From positions 19,317,892 to 19,381,891 of the forward strand of contig CM060481.1 in NCBI GenBank assembly GCA_030544235.1: a stretch of DNA of 64,000 bases, given 5' to 3'. This stretch comes from Lepturacanthus savala. Its lineage: Eukaryota; Chordata; Actinopteri; Scombriformes; Trichiuridae. Position numbers and translations under genes: made by a program. The notes below the pieces were generated by a model that made no database searches, was not told the origin of the DNA, and was given only the letters and a program-made list of their open reading frames with translations. Shown piece by piece: positions 47,397-60,599 of the stretch. How positions within the stretch are numbered: the first letter of the stretch is position 1; every line of letters starts with the position of its first letter.

Positions 47397-49208
47397 TCAG
47401 AGGTTTCCCTCGTCGAGCATCTTGTTGACGCCGTTGCAGATCCGCTGCAGGTGAGCGCGATAAACCTCTGACGGCCCGTAGAGTGCCGCCAGGAAGTCGC
47501 AGTCGGCGAAGTGATTGAAGACGTGGTTGACGCGCGAGTGGCTCTTGGCCGTCAGGTGGCGTTTGATGGCCTGGTGCAGCAGTTCCCGGCACTCGTTCAA
47601 AATGGCGCTCATGACCCGGCGGTCGAAGGTGAACTCGATCTGGTGGAAGCTGACTGCCGTCATGGCCAGAGTGTGGACTTTCTTCCTGTGAGACAGAGGG
47701 AGGGAGAGGCTGTCACTGTCCAATTCTGACTGGAGCTGCACAAGCAAAGTGAAAATCTGCTGGGTAAAAATAGAAACTGCTGTCTTTAGGTTTTAGGAGA
47801 CGTATCATAACCAGCCCCCCCCAACACACACACACACACACATACACAAGTTAGAGTATTGTCCTTTGCAGCAATACATCTCAATGCTAATACAATCACA
47901 ATTCTCCATACTGTGCAGTTATGCCTCCAAGCTGAGTTTGACTATTTTAGTGGAAAATATATAAACGGATGTAAAAGTCAATTTCCTTAATTTGCCTTCA
48001 GCACATAAATTTACACTTGAACTGCAGCTCTTCCTACTTGAAGCTCTCATTCCGAACTCACTCGTTTTTGTTTCTCAAGATTTGTCATCTTCCAACACTC
48101 AATATATCATTATTTAAATGTGGTAGAACATCTCTCAAAACACAGAAAGTCACCTTCCACAATTCCTAAAGCACAAACTTGTGCTTATTCAATGTGCACA
48201 TAAACAGAAATGTAAAAAGGCTGAGGAGGGTACTTACATTTCTTTTTCCTTTCCCATGTAATCAGCAATATATTGCAAATGTTTGTGATACTGCATTGTT
48301 GCATTTCCTAATATGTAGGAAATAATAATGTAATATATAATTCTTGCAAAATAAACCCAAAATACTGCCCATGTTTCACAAAACCCATATATCTTTTCTG
48401 CAGCCCTGCTGGTTTCAGTGTATTTGCAAACACACACACACACACAATCATTTTCTTTTCTGTCACACACAGAAAGCTTTGATTTCATGTCCGAGCTAAT
48501 CTCTTTTTTTTCTAACACTGCTGCTGTGCAATTACCACAAATGCTTCTTCTTCTTCTTCTTCTCTGCTACTTCTTAAAGACAACAACAGACCATCAGAGC
48601 CCTGATCGCCGACACATGAATGCCAATCGAAACGAGCATTGAATTACACTTGTTTTTTGTGTTACAATGAGTGTTTTTTCGAGACATTTATCCCGGTATC
48701 AGCTTTGTAGATGCCTCCCTTGCTTCATCTGCCTCCATTATTGCTGGTTATGCCACTACATAACTTTCACTATCTTCTGCTAATTCACTACAATCCACAA
48801 TACATCAACAATCAATAGTGCACCAAGTAAGTGAACACTTATTTTATGCTGCGGTTTACAATAAGTAAAAAAAAGGGTGCAAGATTACTTAATAGGTTCA
48901 GAGGCTTTTAATGGGCTAATGACTCCTGCTGCCTACCTGAAGGTCTCCACCAGGATCAGCTCCTCGCTGCTGAACTGGTTGTTTCTGTAGAGCACGCCCA
49001 GCTTCACCACCATCTTGATCAGGTTCTTGATGATCTTCTGGGACTCCTTGCGGTTGCGGGTGTACTCCTTCGTGACGCGGTACAGCTCGTCCAGCACCTC
49101 GCTGCTGGTGTCGTCGATGAAGAGGTTGGCCATGCTCTTGGTGGCCATCTTGCTCATCAGCTTCTTCTGTGCCTGCAGGGCTAAGCTCTTAGTGCTAAAA
49201 GAGTCCAT
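47397..49208 (-). CDS. tnfaip8l1: TNFAIP8-like protein 1 (TIPE1)
   Basis: This belongs to the TIPE family of all-helical cytosolic proteins with a deep hydrophobic lipid-binding pocket; TIPE1 is linked to cell death and autophagy control. Exons are 49208-48937 and 47685-47397, joined through a split Arg codon (AG|G). This gives 186 aa, the length of TNFAIP8L1. It begins MDSFSTKSLALQAQKKLMSK, then DDTSSEVLDELYRVTKEYTR, ends NKMLDEGNL, and carries HLTAKSH and FADCDFLAALYGPSE. The start and LDEGNL end fit TNFAIP8L1 better than TNFAIP8 (longer N-terminus, ending DEENI). Start context is strong (ACCATGG). An acceptor (TTTCCAG) ends 8 bases before the ATG, so most of the 5' UTR lies in a far upstream exon. 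Confidence 0.95.
47686..48936 (-). other. tnfaip8l1: Intron inside the tnfaip8l1 coding sequence
   Basis: This 1.25-kb phase-2 intron splits codon 91 (donor CAG|GTAGGC, acceptor TCTCACAG). It holds short CA and TCT runs and no exon. As I recall, mammalian TNFAIP8L1 keeps its coding region in a single exon, so this intron looks lineage-specific. Confidence 0.7.
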
Positions 49209-52200
49209 GGTTGAGTCTGGAAATAATGGGAAAAAAGGAGCAAAGAAAATGCTTTAGTTAGGTATGGTTATGGTTACAATCACATGATAAAACATGTTTG
49301 CTTTCTACACCTACTATATACCTGAAAATGAACACACAGCTTCTTAAATCTCATCTGAAGCTTTCTCATCTCAAAAATGAAAAAGGATCACAGATATTTC
49401 GCTGACAGCCTGCGATGTGTGAGGTTACTGCAAATAACATCTACACTAATATTGTTTAAACTGTCCCGTTAATCACATAATGAGCCGTGGCAGCTGTCAG
49501 ATTAGTCCCAGCATCCCCCTGGCTCGCAGCCTACAACATAGTTAGAGGAGAATGCATCATTATCCATGTAGGAGTGAAGGCGGCTGCGGCACGAACATGC
49601 AAAGCAGACAATGTAATCTGGATGTCTCACCAGCTGAGCCCGTTTCAAGATCAAGGTGTGCATGCGTGTGTCAAAGTGAGAGTGCCAACACATCCACCGC
49701 ACACGTGTTGCTTGATAATGATACCGCCGTGTGTGTGTTGTTGTTGTTTGTGTGCCGAAGCACGGAGACTCAGTGAAAGGTTGCGCCCATGACAGACTCA
49801 TAAATAGGGGGTCATGGAGGATGCCAGCTTTCACATCTCCCCCCTTCACCCCAATCAAAACGAGCCAGGTCCGCATCATGCCACATTATTTCAGCAGCCG
49901 CGTCTCCATGTGTTCTGTGGGTCACATCATCAGGTTTGCGCATTATGTTTTCCAAAAAATAAAATTAATCTTCTTTTTGTGCATTCCTTCTCTGACCTTC
50001 AAATATCTCCAAGGGTATCCTGGGAGTACACAAGCGTAAACAGGCAACTAAAATGTTGTTTTTTTACATGCCTTTCAATACCAGCACAAGGGGAATGAAT
50101 AAGGGTGAAAAGGAGCAAGTGCATCAAGTTTAATTTTAACATGAGACGGCCATCATTTGCAAACATTTATTTTACTCTTCATACATGTATTTATTGAATG
50201 TGAGTCCACGGATAACATTAAAACTGCTACAGCCCAAAACTCAAACACATTTAATATGCAATACAAAATACAGCATTTTGACATGATAAATGACTTTAAA
50301 TCGTTGCCAATCACTTTTCTGTTGATTAACAAATCAAATAATCTGCCATTTGTTTCAGCTCCACACAAACGCTAAACATGTTTGCAGAAAACTATGCATG
50401 AACTGTACAGAATACAACTGGGTGCATTTTTAATTGAAACTTGTCTTGACGAAACAGAAGAAGTTTGTCTTCTTTTGTTAAACTGATGTTTTTAACAAAA
50501 AAAAATACACCTGAACCAAACAATCGTGACAGCTGCAGTGAGAAAACTAAATAAATCTATCTAAACAAAGTGTCCTATTCACATCACAATAAGGGATTAA
50601 TCTTTATACAATACCCCTCCGCATGAAAGTAACCCCTAAAGCCTGAAAATCTGTGCGATTGGCAAACTGCCCGTACGCGTGTTGGAGAACAATACAGATC
50701 CAGAGCGAGAGAGGTGCTGTTAGAGCAGCAGACAAAATGGTGACATATCCCCGCTGGGTGACTTGTGATTTTTTTTTTTTTTTTACCGTTGTAGCTGCGA
50801 CTAGAAGGCAGTGTGTCTGCTGCTACTGTGTGACTTTCATTCTCCCCCCTCTCTCTCTGCAATGCCTCTCCAAGAATATCAATAAGACTCCTTAGAGAGA
50901 GTGTCAGCAGGATGCTTCCCAGGGAGACACAAGCAGAAAGAGAGAGAAAGAGAGAGTGAAGACAAGACGCAGAGCAATAGAGACAAAGGACCGGGGGGGG
51001 TGTTAACGTATCAATCCTCAAACGTTTTGGCAAATGTAGGCGTTGGATGAGAAGTCGTTTATATACTGCCTCACGCTGAATCCAGTTCACTCCCTCTCTC
51101 TCTTAGCAGGCGCCGGACATTTAAAATCGGGCCTCTCGCTGCGCCGATCAAGGATCACAGATCCCACATTGACCCCTTCACCGTCATGATCGTTACTCTA
51201 AACCTCACAGAGCTGCACTTGTTATAGAAAAATCCTGCTCTGATGCAATGTGTGTGAAACAGATAACAAAGAGAGACACACATTATCAGTCTTAAACCCC
51301 CCCACCCCCCCCCCTTCTTCCCCAAAGAAAGTGAACTTGAGATCTCTATGTCTATGAGAGGCGGCCCGCCGAGGCAATCATTTAGTCCTGGACTGCTGCG
51401 GTCACCCCGTTATCACAATGGTCAGCCTCGAGAGGAGAATCGTTTGTCACTAAGTTTAGAGTAAGTCCGCATTTACCTCCCTCTCCTCCTCCCCGCGCCC
51501 TTGCTGATGGATGTATAATAGTTTGGAAAAGTACAAGCAGATAATGGGCACATTAAGACAAACAGCCTCTCTCTCAGATTGGAGGGTGATTTCATACTGC
51601 TCATTAAATTCCACTCTCGTTGGGCGCAAGAACTAGCGTGGCCGTTGACAACTATCGTAGCCGTTTGATGACCAGAATGCGAAAAAGGAGGAAAAAAAAG
51701 ACACGAAAAAAAAGGAGGAGGGTCCGTCTTTTAAAGGCATACCTACAAGCACTTAACCATGAGGAGGAGCTTAGGACTGTCCCTCAGAGCTGAAGAGTCA
51801 CATAACAGAAGCCTGGCGCTCTTATCTTAAGGATGGAGGATGATCTTCTTCTGTGGCTTTCGCTTCCCCCATCTGTTTCCCTGTGGCGAGAAAACTAAAG
51901 GCCTCATGAAAAAAAAAAGGGTCCTCATGGGATGAGTGCTCAATATGATGAAAAGGTTTTCCATCAAGGATTCCTTTTTTTTTTCTCTCTCTTCTGGTGA
52001 TTTTGCAGCATGAGAGCGGTTAGTGCCAAATCTAAATGGCCTGTGAAGTCCAGTGCCCAGAGACAGCCTGGCCGCTCTGACACAGCGTCTCCACAGAATT
52101 TATGGAGGCCAAATTTTTAACGGATTTAAAGCAGAAGAAGACATGACAGCAGCAAAACCGAGGAGTGTTATGGTAAAATATACAACCACCCGCTGTCTGA

Positions 52201-52789
52201 TATACAACCGCAGCCGCCGCATGCAAACAAACATCTGCGCGTTATCGCACATGTATGCGTTCAAATTACTGATAGTTCTGGTTTGGTGAGCGGTAGAAAA
52301 TGAAATGAAAAACAAAGACAGATTGCGGCAGCCAACAGCTCCTCGGCATAATTACGACAGTTAAAACAAGCTACAAAATCATCGGCTTGCTCGGAACAAG
52401 CCAGCGCGCATTTACTCAAGATGGCATGGAGTCGAAAAGCTCAGCAAACATGAGTCATGGAAATGAAACCTGACCCTACTCAGCGTTGGATGGATGTCTC
52501 GTGACAGCGTGACAGCCCGGCTGAGCGAAAAGGAGGCTGTGATGGAGGATTATTGAAGTCGGGTCAGATGGCTCTGGATGGGTCCCTTTTTTTTATATAT
52601 ATCTGGGTTTAATGCGCTTTGCTTCTTCGAGGCAGGTAGAGCTGATGCCTGCATTGGAACTTGGGCCAAAAGCCTTTCTCACTTCATTTGGGCAAAGGAG
52701 CGGGACAACACCTACCGCCTGTCGGTTTCATTAACGTCACGGTTGTGAATAAAGGCGAAACCGTGTTGCTACAACTTAGAGGCACTGTG
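49209..52789. other. Upstream region / 5'-UTR intron of tnfaip8l1, first part
   Basis: The 3' splice site of the 5'-UTR intron is at 49217-49218 on the minus strand. The rest is non-coding by eye. Open frames up to 168 codons (50584-51090) are low-complexity. Poly-T (50769-50784) and poly-C (51297-51312) runs occur. Confidence 0.4.
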
Positions 52790-53290
52790 TATTGATCATT
52801 TAAATAATCAACTACTGCAACTATTTTCACAATCAATTAGACTGGACTGCACTTGTGCAGCACTATTTTCCTACCTAGTCTCAGACACGCACACATGCAT
52901 AGCGATTTTAGCGGAGCTGCCGTGCAAGACGCTGGTCTCACAATCAAGAGACAAGATATCGAACCGCCAACCCATCCTCTACCTGCCGAGCTACCTCCCT
53001 GTATAATTAGTACAATCATTTGTATCCCTTTTAATAGCAAAAATGGTAAATGTCTGGTTCCAGCTTCTCTGCAGTGGGGTATTTATGCTTTTCTCACGTT
53101 TTATGTGTTAATAAACCGAACATTGTCGTGTTTCAAGTATCTACGAGACAAAAATGGGGCATTTGAAGAAGTCACCTTCTACTTAAGGGAAATTGCAATT
53201 TTACAACATTTTAATAAGCTTTGGCCAAAAAACGACAAATCAGCAGATTAATCAATAATGAATGTATTTGTTAATAGTAGTCCTAAAAGA
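52790..53290. mobile_element. Composite repeat: MITE ends around a SINE/LINE-like fragment
   Basis: The left piece (GCAACTATTTTCACAATCAA) and the right piece (GGGCATTTGAAGAAGTCACC, ACAAATCAGCAGATTAATCA) match the ends of the fish MITE family seen again at 56251-56592. Between them, about 52876-53000, lies CATAGCGATTTTAGCGGAGC, GCAAGACGCTGGTCTCACAA and GAACCGCCAACCCATCCTCT, resembling another dispersed fish repeat. Boundaries are approximate. Confidence 0.45.
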
Positions 53291-54942
53291 TAATAGATTA
53301 AAAGCTAAATGATTTAATCCCACCTTCAAATTGTTTTCTGCCTTGGCAAATAGCTTAAAAATTATTCAATCATAAAAATTCTTTACAGGATTCGCTGCAG
53401 CATTTATCATCCGTGTTGACCTACTTCTATGAGATAGCGACTGGAGACCACAAAGAAATTCCACACATGCTACTTTACATGAACAGTTTTTTGGGGGAGG
53501 ATTTTTCGTAGCTCGTATCTACAGACATAAATCCAACATGTTGTGAGCGCAGCATTGTTTTTCAAAAGCGAGGCATTGAGCAGAGTCGAGTATACATCCT
53601 CTGCATTGACTGCACTTATCAGTCAAACCAAAGCGAAGGTGTGAAATTGGATACACCTGTAGCTTCCGCCCACTCAAACCAACACCATCAAGTCTCTTCA
53701 GAAAGAGGAAGACACGAGCACTGATTGTCGCCACTGATTTCCTGCGTCGATTCTGATTCACAAGGTCCCAATGTTGATTTGATTCCAATTAGATTAAATA
53801 TCGACCTGGTGCCATGTTACAAATATTTAGCTTTCATTAAGAATTCACTCCAAAGCAGTTACATAAATGTCTTTTGTATTTAACTTGACAGACTACATAT
53901 GGCTTTGCTTTTGTTTTGTTCAGTTTTTAAATCTGCAACCAGACATCTGCCTTCAGGTCCGGCGGTGCCTCCAGGAGTAACTTGATCTCGGGGGATTTAT
54001 GAATCGATATTAGATCATTCAAAAGATCGATTTGAATTGGAAAATGGATTTTCTAAACCCAGCCCTGGAGGCCACAACTTCTAAAATATCACCACTTTAA
54101 TACCTGCAGCCAATTTAGATGGCTTGGTGGATACTGATAGCGGTCGACATAAAGAGAAAACCAATAAAGAATGTGTCTCCACAGCACTCGGGCTACCAGA
54201 AGTTGCTAAAAAAGCTCTGGCAGAGATTGCAGAACCTTCCGTGGCACTTCATCGCACAAGTGGTTGATGGCAGCAGAAAATGTCACGACGTTCATGCTCT
54301 TCAGGGATCAGTAGTCACATGGATTGCAGCAATGTGACCCTGAAAGAGATGAGTCCATCAGCAGAGTAACTGCTGTGGGATGGAACTGATTACTGAGAAG
54401 AGCTCTGTGTTTGTAGAAATGTACGGCTTTAACTCTCTGAATAGACATGATTCATACAAGAATCATGCACTGCACAACACAAACAAACCTATAATCTGCT
54501 CTCAACATAATCCATAATTACTTCTGATTTTTGACTGTAATCTTTTCTCTGCTCAGCACGTGAACTCGGCGCATCATGGTCACATCGAGACGTTGAAATC
54601 GCCCTCCCCGCCCACACATTTTCATTCTCATTTTTCACTTTTGTTTATCAAAAACAAAAATATTATTTTTTGATGTTCTTGATGCCTGCAGTTTTTTTTA
54701 AAGCACAACTTCCTATAATGTACTCTAAGAATCTTGGTGACACGACAGGCTAAAGACACTGAACTGAGTCTGGTCAATGATCTTCAACATATGTTCTCCC
54801 CCCTCCTCCTCCTCCTCCTCCTCTCCCGCTGTTTCCTGCTGCCATCAACCGTCCAAGAAATGCAAAATACCGGTAACAGAATCTCTTAAAGGCGTGAAAT
54901 GGGTCAAAATGCAAAACCAATATAAGCAGTGTGAACTGAATG
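53291..54942. other. Non-coding stretch, no gene seen
   Basis: Around 53940-54070, TTTATGAATCGATATTAGAT and AAAACCCAGCCC-like words suggest another old DNA-transposon tail. A (CCT)n run lies at about 54799-54822. No exon is seen. Confidence 0.4.
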
Positions 54943-55245
54943 TAGAGCTGCAGTTAACCTTTATTTTCAATCTTGATTAATCTCTTGATTATTCTCTCAA
55001 TTCATTTATTGTATCAAACTAGTGAAACATGTCCAGCACATCTGCATGAAGTCTAAAGTGACATAAAGAACTTCTTTGTTTTGTCTGGCAAACAGTCAAC
55101 AATCTGAACATATTTAGTTTAGTATCTTGTGTCTATTCACATCAGAGAAAAAATTGTTTTCGGGGGCTTAAAAAAGAAAACTTAAACAATGAATAAATCA
55201 TCATAGTTGTTTCTGTTGATCGTTCAACCTATTATTTAAGCTCTA
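54943..55245. mobile_element. MITE with TAGAGCTGCA-type ends
   Basis: The left end TAGAGCTGCAGTTAA and the right end TTTAAGCTCTA form an imperfect inverted pair. Internal words (GATTAATCTCTTGATTATTC, TTGTTTTGTCTGGCAAACAG, ATCTGAACATATTTAGTTTA) follow the common fish MITE that starts TAGGGCTGCAACTAA. It has no coding frame. Confidence 0.6.
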
Positions 55246-56250
55246 AATCAATTAAATGCACATTTTGTGCCCAAAAGAGATGGACCAATGCAGACACAGC
55301 AACATCTGCAGCCTTTCGTGCAATCCTGCACAATATCTGTACCGCTTTGTGAGACACTGTCAGACTATTGTTAATTCAAGTAGTTTCTTCATTCGTCGTT
55401 TGATCCATGCAGTGTCATCGCCATTTCCCAGAGCCAAGGGGAGCTTCTTTAGATAGCTTTCTTTCCTCTTTTTTTTCTTTTTCCAAAACCCCAAATATAT
55501 TCTGTTTTGTCTCATATGAGACAAGGGAAAGTGGAAAATCCTCACAAGTGTCAATCAGAAATCGTAGGATGTTTGTTATTTGTGCTCGGAAACATGCAAA
55601 ATGTAAACTGCTGTTGAATAATTTTCCGTTGTTAAACCTATCGTGCTGTTTCAGATGATGGTAACCTTTAGACTACAGTTGTGGTCATGTTGTAATGACA
55701 GTGTTATAAATGATTCTCAGTATAGTACAATTGAACAGTTGAATCAACACATGATAAGCATCATAAAGGTAGAGTTTATTGCAGAGCTGAACACCAGGAT
55801 TTGATGATGCAGCACTGTGTACACTCTCTGTACATCCTGTACCGTATTTGCTTTGCAGCCTTTTGGTAGAATTCTCACGAGCAAACTATCAATAAGAAAC
55901 TGCCACCATGTGCATGGGGGAGGGGGGAGTCTGGACTCTACGGACTGGACTATTTTATCTTTTCCAACGCTATGCAACATTAGATGAAGAAGATAGAACA
56001 AAATTTTGTCCTGTGCCGACTCAAGCCTTTATGGGGCCTGAAGCAGAATTTTAATTCCTCTCCCTACTGCTGTCAATGATATAGATCAATCTACACCTAC
56101 TGTAAATGCAACTAATTTATTAGTTTTGATTATAAATACATTTTTCAAACTATGTTCCACCTAGTTTAACAAACCTGTACAACTAGTGTTGTAGCTGGAT
56201 CTACATTCACAGCGGGACTGATTAAGGAGCGGTTATGGCAGCAGAAAAAT
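55246..56250. other. Non-coding stretch, no gene seen
   Basis: This is AT-rich DNA in the upstream region of tnfaip8l1. No exon, RNA gene or clear repeat was recognised. Confidence 0.4.
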
Positions 56251-56592
56251 TAGGACTGAAACAATTAATTGCTTAATCAATTAGTCCATCAACTGAAAAT
56301 GAAACGGCGACTATTTTAGTTATCATCCAATAATAATTTTTCATGCAAAAAGGCAGAACATTCCCCATTTACAGCCTCTCGGTTATGAGGATTTCCTGCT
56401 TTTGTTTAGGTCTCATGTGATAGATTAGTAAACTGAATGGATTTGGATTTGGGTCTGTTGGTTAGACAAAAGAAGCAATGTGAAAATGTCACACTGGGCT
56501 TTAGGGGACTGCGATGAGCATTTTTTCCACTTTTTTTACTGACAAAGTAACAATCAATTAAATTGAGAAAAATAATCTTTAGTACAGCTATA
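56251..56592. mobile_element. MITE of the same general family
   Basis: It starts TAGGACTGAAACAATTAATT, followed by TTAATCAATTAGTCCATCAA, AACGGCGACTATTTTAGTTA, GATAGATTAGTAAACTGAAT and GTCTGTTGGTTAGACAAAAG, and ends near TCTTTAGTACAGCTA. This is the reverse arrangement of words used by the element at 54943-55245 (for example AGTAAACTGAAT against ATTTAGTTTAGT), so the two lie in opposite orientation. Confidence 0.6.
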
Positions 56593-59500
56593 AAAGTGAC
56601 ACGAGATAATTGTGGACCCCCGAGAGGAAGCTTCTTGATCATTAACAAAACATTACAGATGTCATTAAAGTGCACTCCAGGGTTTCCCCTTCCATTATAA
56701 GACTTCTGCACCAATGTCTCATAAAAAAAAAAAAAAAAAATCATGTGCACTCTAATCGGAAAATCTGAATCAGAGAACTTCTTCCAATGCATATTCTCCT
56801 CGGCTGTATGATATAATTTGTCGCCACTTTGAGAAACAATAGACAATCCTGGTACTTATATAAGGTACATCCGTGCTTTGTGTTCAGAGAGGACAAGCAA
56901 CCACTCAAATGAGCTGGAGGACTGGAGCTGCCACTCCACTGTTTTCAGGATTTTAGGAAAAGGAAATACTGCAATTTCATCTTTCATCAACTTTTGCAGT
57001 GTTTGTCTCGCCCCTTCTCTTGAGATGTTGCATAACAGATGAGGTGCTGACTGTCAATAAAAGAGTGGGTGCTGGGAATGATTTGATATAGTATTGTATA
57101 TGAAGGCACTGTGTGTGTGTGTTGGCCTCATTGTTCACACACTCATCTAGTATGCGGGCGTGTAATACACAGTATGAGGAAATACTACATGCATACTTTG
57201 TTTTAGATGGTGCACAACGATACGTGCTATCGTCTTATCTACCCACACGGTTGTCATTTGTGAAGGCTTGAGCGAATCTGCTGAGAAAGGAGGAAATCCG
57301 TGTTTTTGCTCAGACACATTATGCCCTATCCTACCCTTTTTTAACGGTTTTCTCAGATCTGCCAGAACCCACTGAACAATTAATTATTAATACATCGGCA
57401 TATAATGGATCGGGGATAAATAATTCAGCCCGCCGATTTGGACTAAAATAGACCGCAGGCTAAGAGAAGTCTGCCGCGGTGCAACAGGTTGGGGCAGCAG
57501 CGGTGTGGGATACAGAGAGGACATACGGTAAAAGATGGTGGCTGCGAGCCGATGGCCTCAATTTAGGAACATCAGTCAGTCAGTGTTGTGCATGTATAAT
57601 GAGGCTGGGAATATAGCCGCTACATCACTGCTGCGCTGCCCGAAGGGCCGACACAACGCTCACTGACAACATTTGTTCTGCCGTTATAATTCATAAGGGG
57701 TAGTTGTTTATGGTTATGACAGAGCAGAGCTTGAATCATTAGAATAACATAGCAAAAGAACAAAAACTCTCATGTGACTTCCCTCTGACTGCCATGTCCA
57801 AGTTTTAATTACATACTATTTACAGTATAATTAGTACCTTAAGAGCTGCGTCTAATTCAAGACATAATCAAGGTGCTAGCGGTGTTAGAGGTAAGACTGA
57901 TGTCTGGGCCAATGGCATTTTAATTAAGGCCACCATAAGAGCGAGGTACATTATGACTAATTTTCCTCACCTCAAGCCCAGAGAGTTAATTTGTTAACTA
58001 GATATGTTAATGGGGTGGCAAATATCGGCGAGCTCGGCTGTAAGAACAGCCGGGACGGAGATCGGCGAGAACACAGAAGGGGAATCGACACGAGAGGACA
58101 TGACTGTTACTAATAGATGACTCCGGTTAGATCTCCAGTGAATCCAGTCTGTTCCGTCTACACCGCCACCTCTCATTCTCCCAGTTTGAAACGATGCTGT
58201 GATATTTGCAGGTCACGCAGCTTCGCTTGTCCAGACAAAGCCACATGCGCGAGGTGTTGCGGGTTTCCACGGAAACTGGGGGCCACCTGTGTGCTCGGAT
58301 GAACTTTGCAGCCTAGTAAAAGCAGGTTAAACGCCTCTCTTGTCTAGTCAATGAGTTGCCATGGAATTTCCTCGGCGGAAACATTGGTTTCCCTAGCATT
58401 AGTGCTGCAGCTTTAAACTCTGCCCTTTATAACGCTGCATGCGGAATGTCTGGCAACGTGTTTATATTGGCCTAATCTGAAAGACACTAGGAGGAGGGGA
58501 TGAGGCTAATTGTCTGCTGTACATTGCTGAATGTTAGTTCTATTTTTGTCTGTCTTTTAGTAATTTTATCACTTAATTCCTTGCTAGTTACCTCAACTTA
58601 GTAGCTAATTCATCTAATGTAGCCTCAACAGTTAGCACAGCTTCTTACCCTCTCTCTCCCTCTCTGAGGGGTTCATGTTTAGCCATTCCTGCGCCTTCAT
58701 TAGTGATAATGGATCATGTAATAAATGTTATATATTGCTAGCGTAGGCTCAGTGAGGTAGAAACAATATCCGCTTCATGGATAATCACAACTCCTCAGCT
58801 GCACCAAGGGAGGTGGAGTAACGTTAGGAGCGAGCTGATGAATGACTGTGAACCGGTAAAAGAAGAAAAAGTATCCAGTGTTTCATATAGAACCAGAGAG
58901 TAAAAAATCCCACTGGCTGAGGGGATGTGCTAGCTGTCAGAATCAGAAACAGCAGGAAATAATTGAGCAGCTGACCAATGGGGTAATTTCACTCTCCAAG
59001 TTCAAAAACATACTGGGGACAAAGGCAATGTATAGGCTGGACTATGAGATAGAGATAGTGTGTGAATGAGTGAGAATGTCTAAGACGTGTGTACACCGGA
59101 CTATTGACCATGGTGTACATGGTCCTGCATTAAGTTGTTGTCAAAGAGATAATTTCTTAAAATATTCCAAGTGAAATTGGAATACTGAAGAGCAAACATG
59201 ACATAGGAGCTGTGGGAACAAAATCTGCAAATTACTCTGAGGGAGGCCCGAATCAGTCATTTACAGTGTAATGACTGAGCAGTGAGTCCAGCACTGACTC
59301 ATCCTAATCGGACCAAGTGCACAGATCCTGTTGCTGTTGGAAAAAGCCAACTCCATCTCACAAAGTGAACACTTCACTTTATTTCCTGTGGCATTTTTTC
59401 TCGAAAGAAAAAAAAAAATAAAAACCTGCCACACAAAGCTTCGATTCTTGCTGGCTGCCATCGCTTTGGCAAGTCAACCCAAAGTCACATTAAGAAGCCA

Positions 59501-60599
59501 TTAACGTTACATCACGTGAACACTTCGGTGTGAGTGTAAGTTTTCTTCTGGCAGCATAATCACCTCTCCTATGGATCACAAATTAATTAAATGTGGGTCA
59601 AACACAGCAAAAAATATTTCCAAAAAATGATTGATGGGGGAAATAAATATTTTTTTGGCAATTGATTTTTTCTAAACATTTATGTCGTGCTAACCAGTTG
59701 CTAATTTTTAAAACTGTCCCACCCAGGCTGGACCAGCACCAAAGAAAACATCACAAATGGACCAATTTGGTCAGAGTTTTGAGCCCTATGTACAGGACAT
59801 GTAGAAAATAAAGCCTCTTGGTTATTCTGCAACATTCATTTTGGCCTTGACCTCAGCCCACTTGACAGCTGTTGCTATCAACAACAAAGACACAAAGGAA
59901 GCCCGGGCAACTAAAACACAGTTGGTAGAAGAACACCAAATCAGTCCACCACTGTCACTGCTAATGCAAGACGAGAGGCAAGTCCAAGTCCTAATCCAAG
60001 GCCATAATTCATTTGACATGTCTGTTGAGGCCGTGCATGATAATGTGCTCTGCTGCTACCTGCCAGAGCCTTGGCTGCACAGTGAGGCTATTCATCCACA
60101 CTCGAGCCTTGTTCTGGAGAGGCGCTTTACAATGTAAACATGGAAATGTGTTACAAAACATATCAGTGTTTGCTAAACATATGTCTTGGATCGCTCAAGA
60201 CTGCATTTGGCTATGCAGTGGAACTAAAAGGAGGCTTATAAGGCGTTGGGATAAATCTTCAGAGATCTTTTTCTTCTAGGTTTCTTAATGTTCTGCGAGA
60301 TCAGAATGGAGATTTTGTAGCTCAAAACCCAAGGTCCTCGTAAATAGGGCCTCGTGTTACACATTACATGACATGCATATTCTCTCCACCGTGCCCAACA
60401 AATAGTCCGTCTCATCCATTGTTCTAAAATATTCAGTAGTAGGGGAATTTTGCACATCTGGTTTGGAGCCCTATAAATACTGAAGTTGAAATTTGGATAA
60501 CACTGAGACAAGGGTGTGTCATTGGACTTGCGATCCAATTTTCCGACCACTGGTTTCACAGTAAAGACAAATATGTTGGGTATCCTGAAATGTTTCTCA
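56593..60599. other. Non-coding stretch, no gene seen
   Basis: This is mostly unique-looking DNA with low coding potential. The parts near 57400-57660 and 57850-58000 are less AT-rich and free of simple repeats, so they are candidates for conserved regulatory elements, but that needs comparison with other fish. Confidence 0.4.

Noticed and set aside
47397..49208. TNFAIP8 itself, not TNFAIP8L1
   Set aside because: The start MDSFSTKSLALQ, the 186-aa length and the LDEGNL end fit TNFAIP8L1; TNFAIP8 has an extra N-terminal segment and ends differently.
50584..51090. 168-codon reverse-strand open frame
   Set aside because: It is rich in Ser/Leu and Lys runs from simple repeats and has no domain or splice context.
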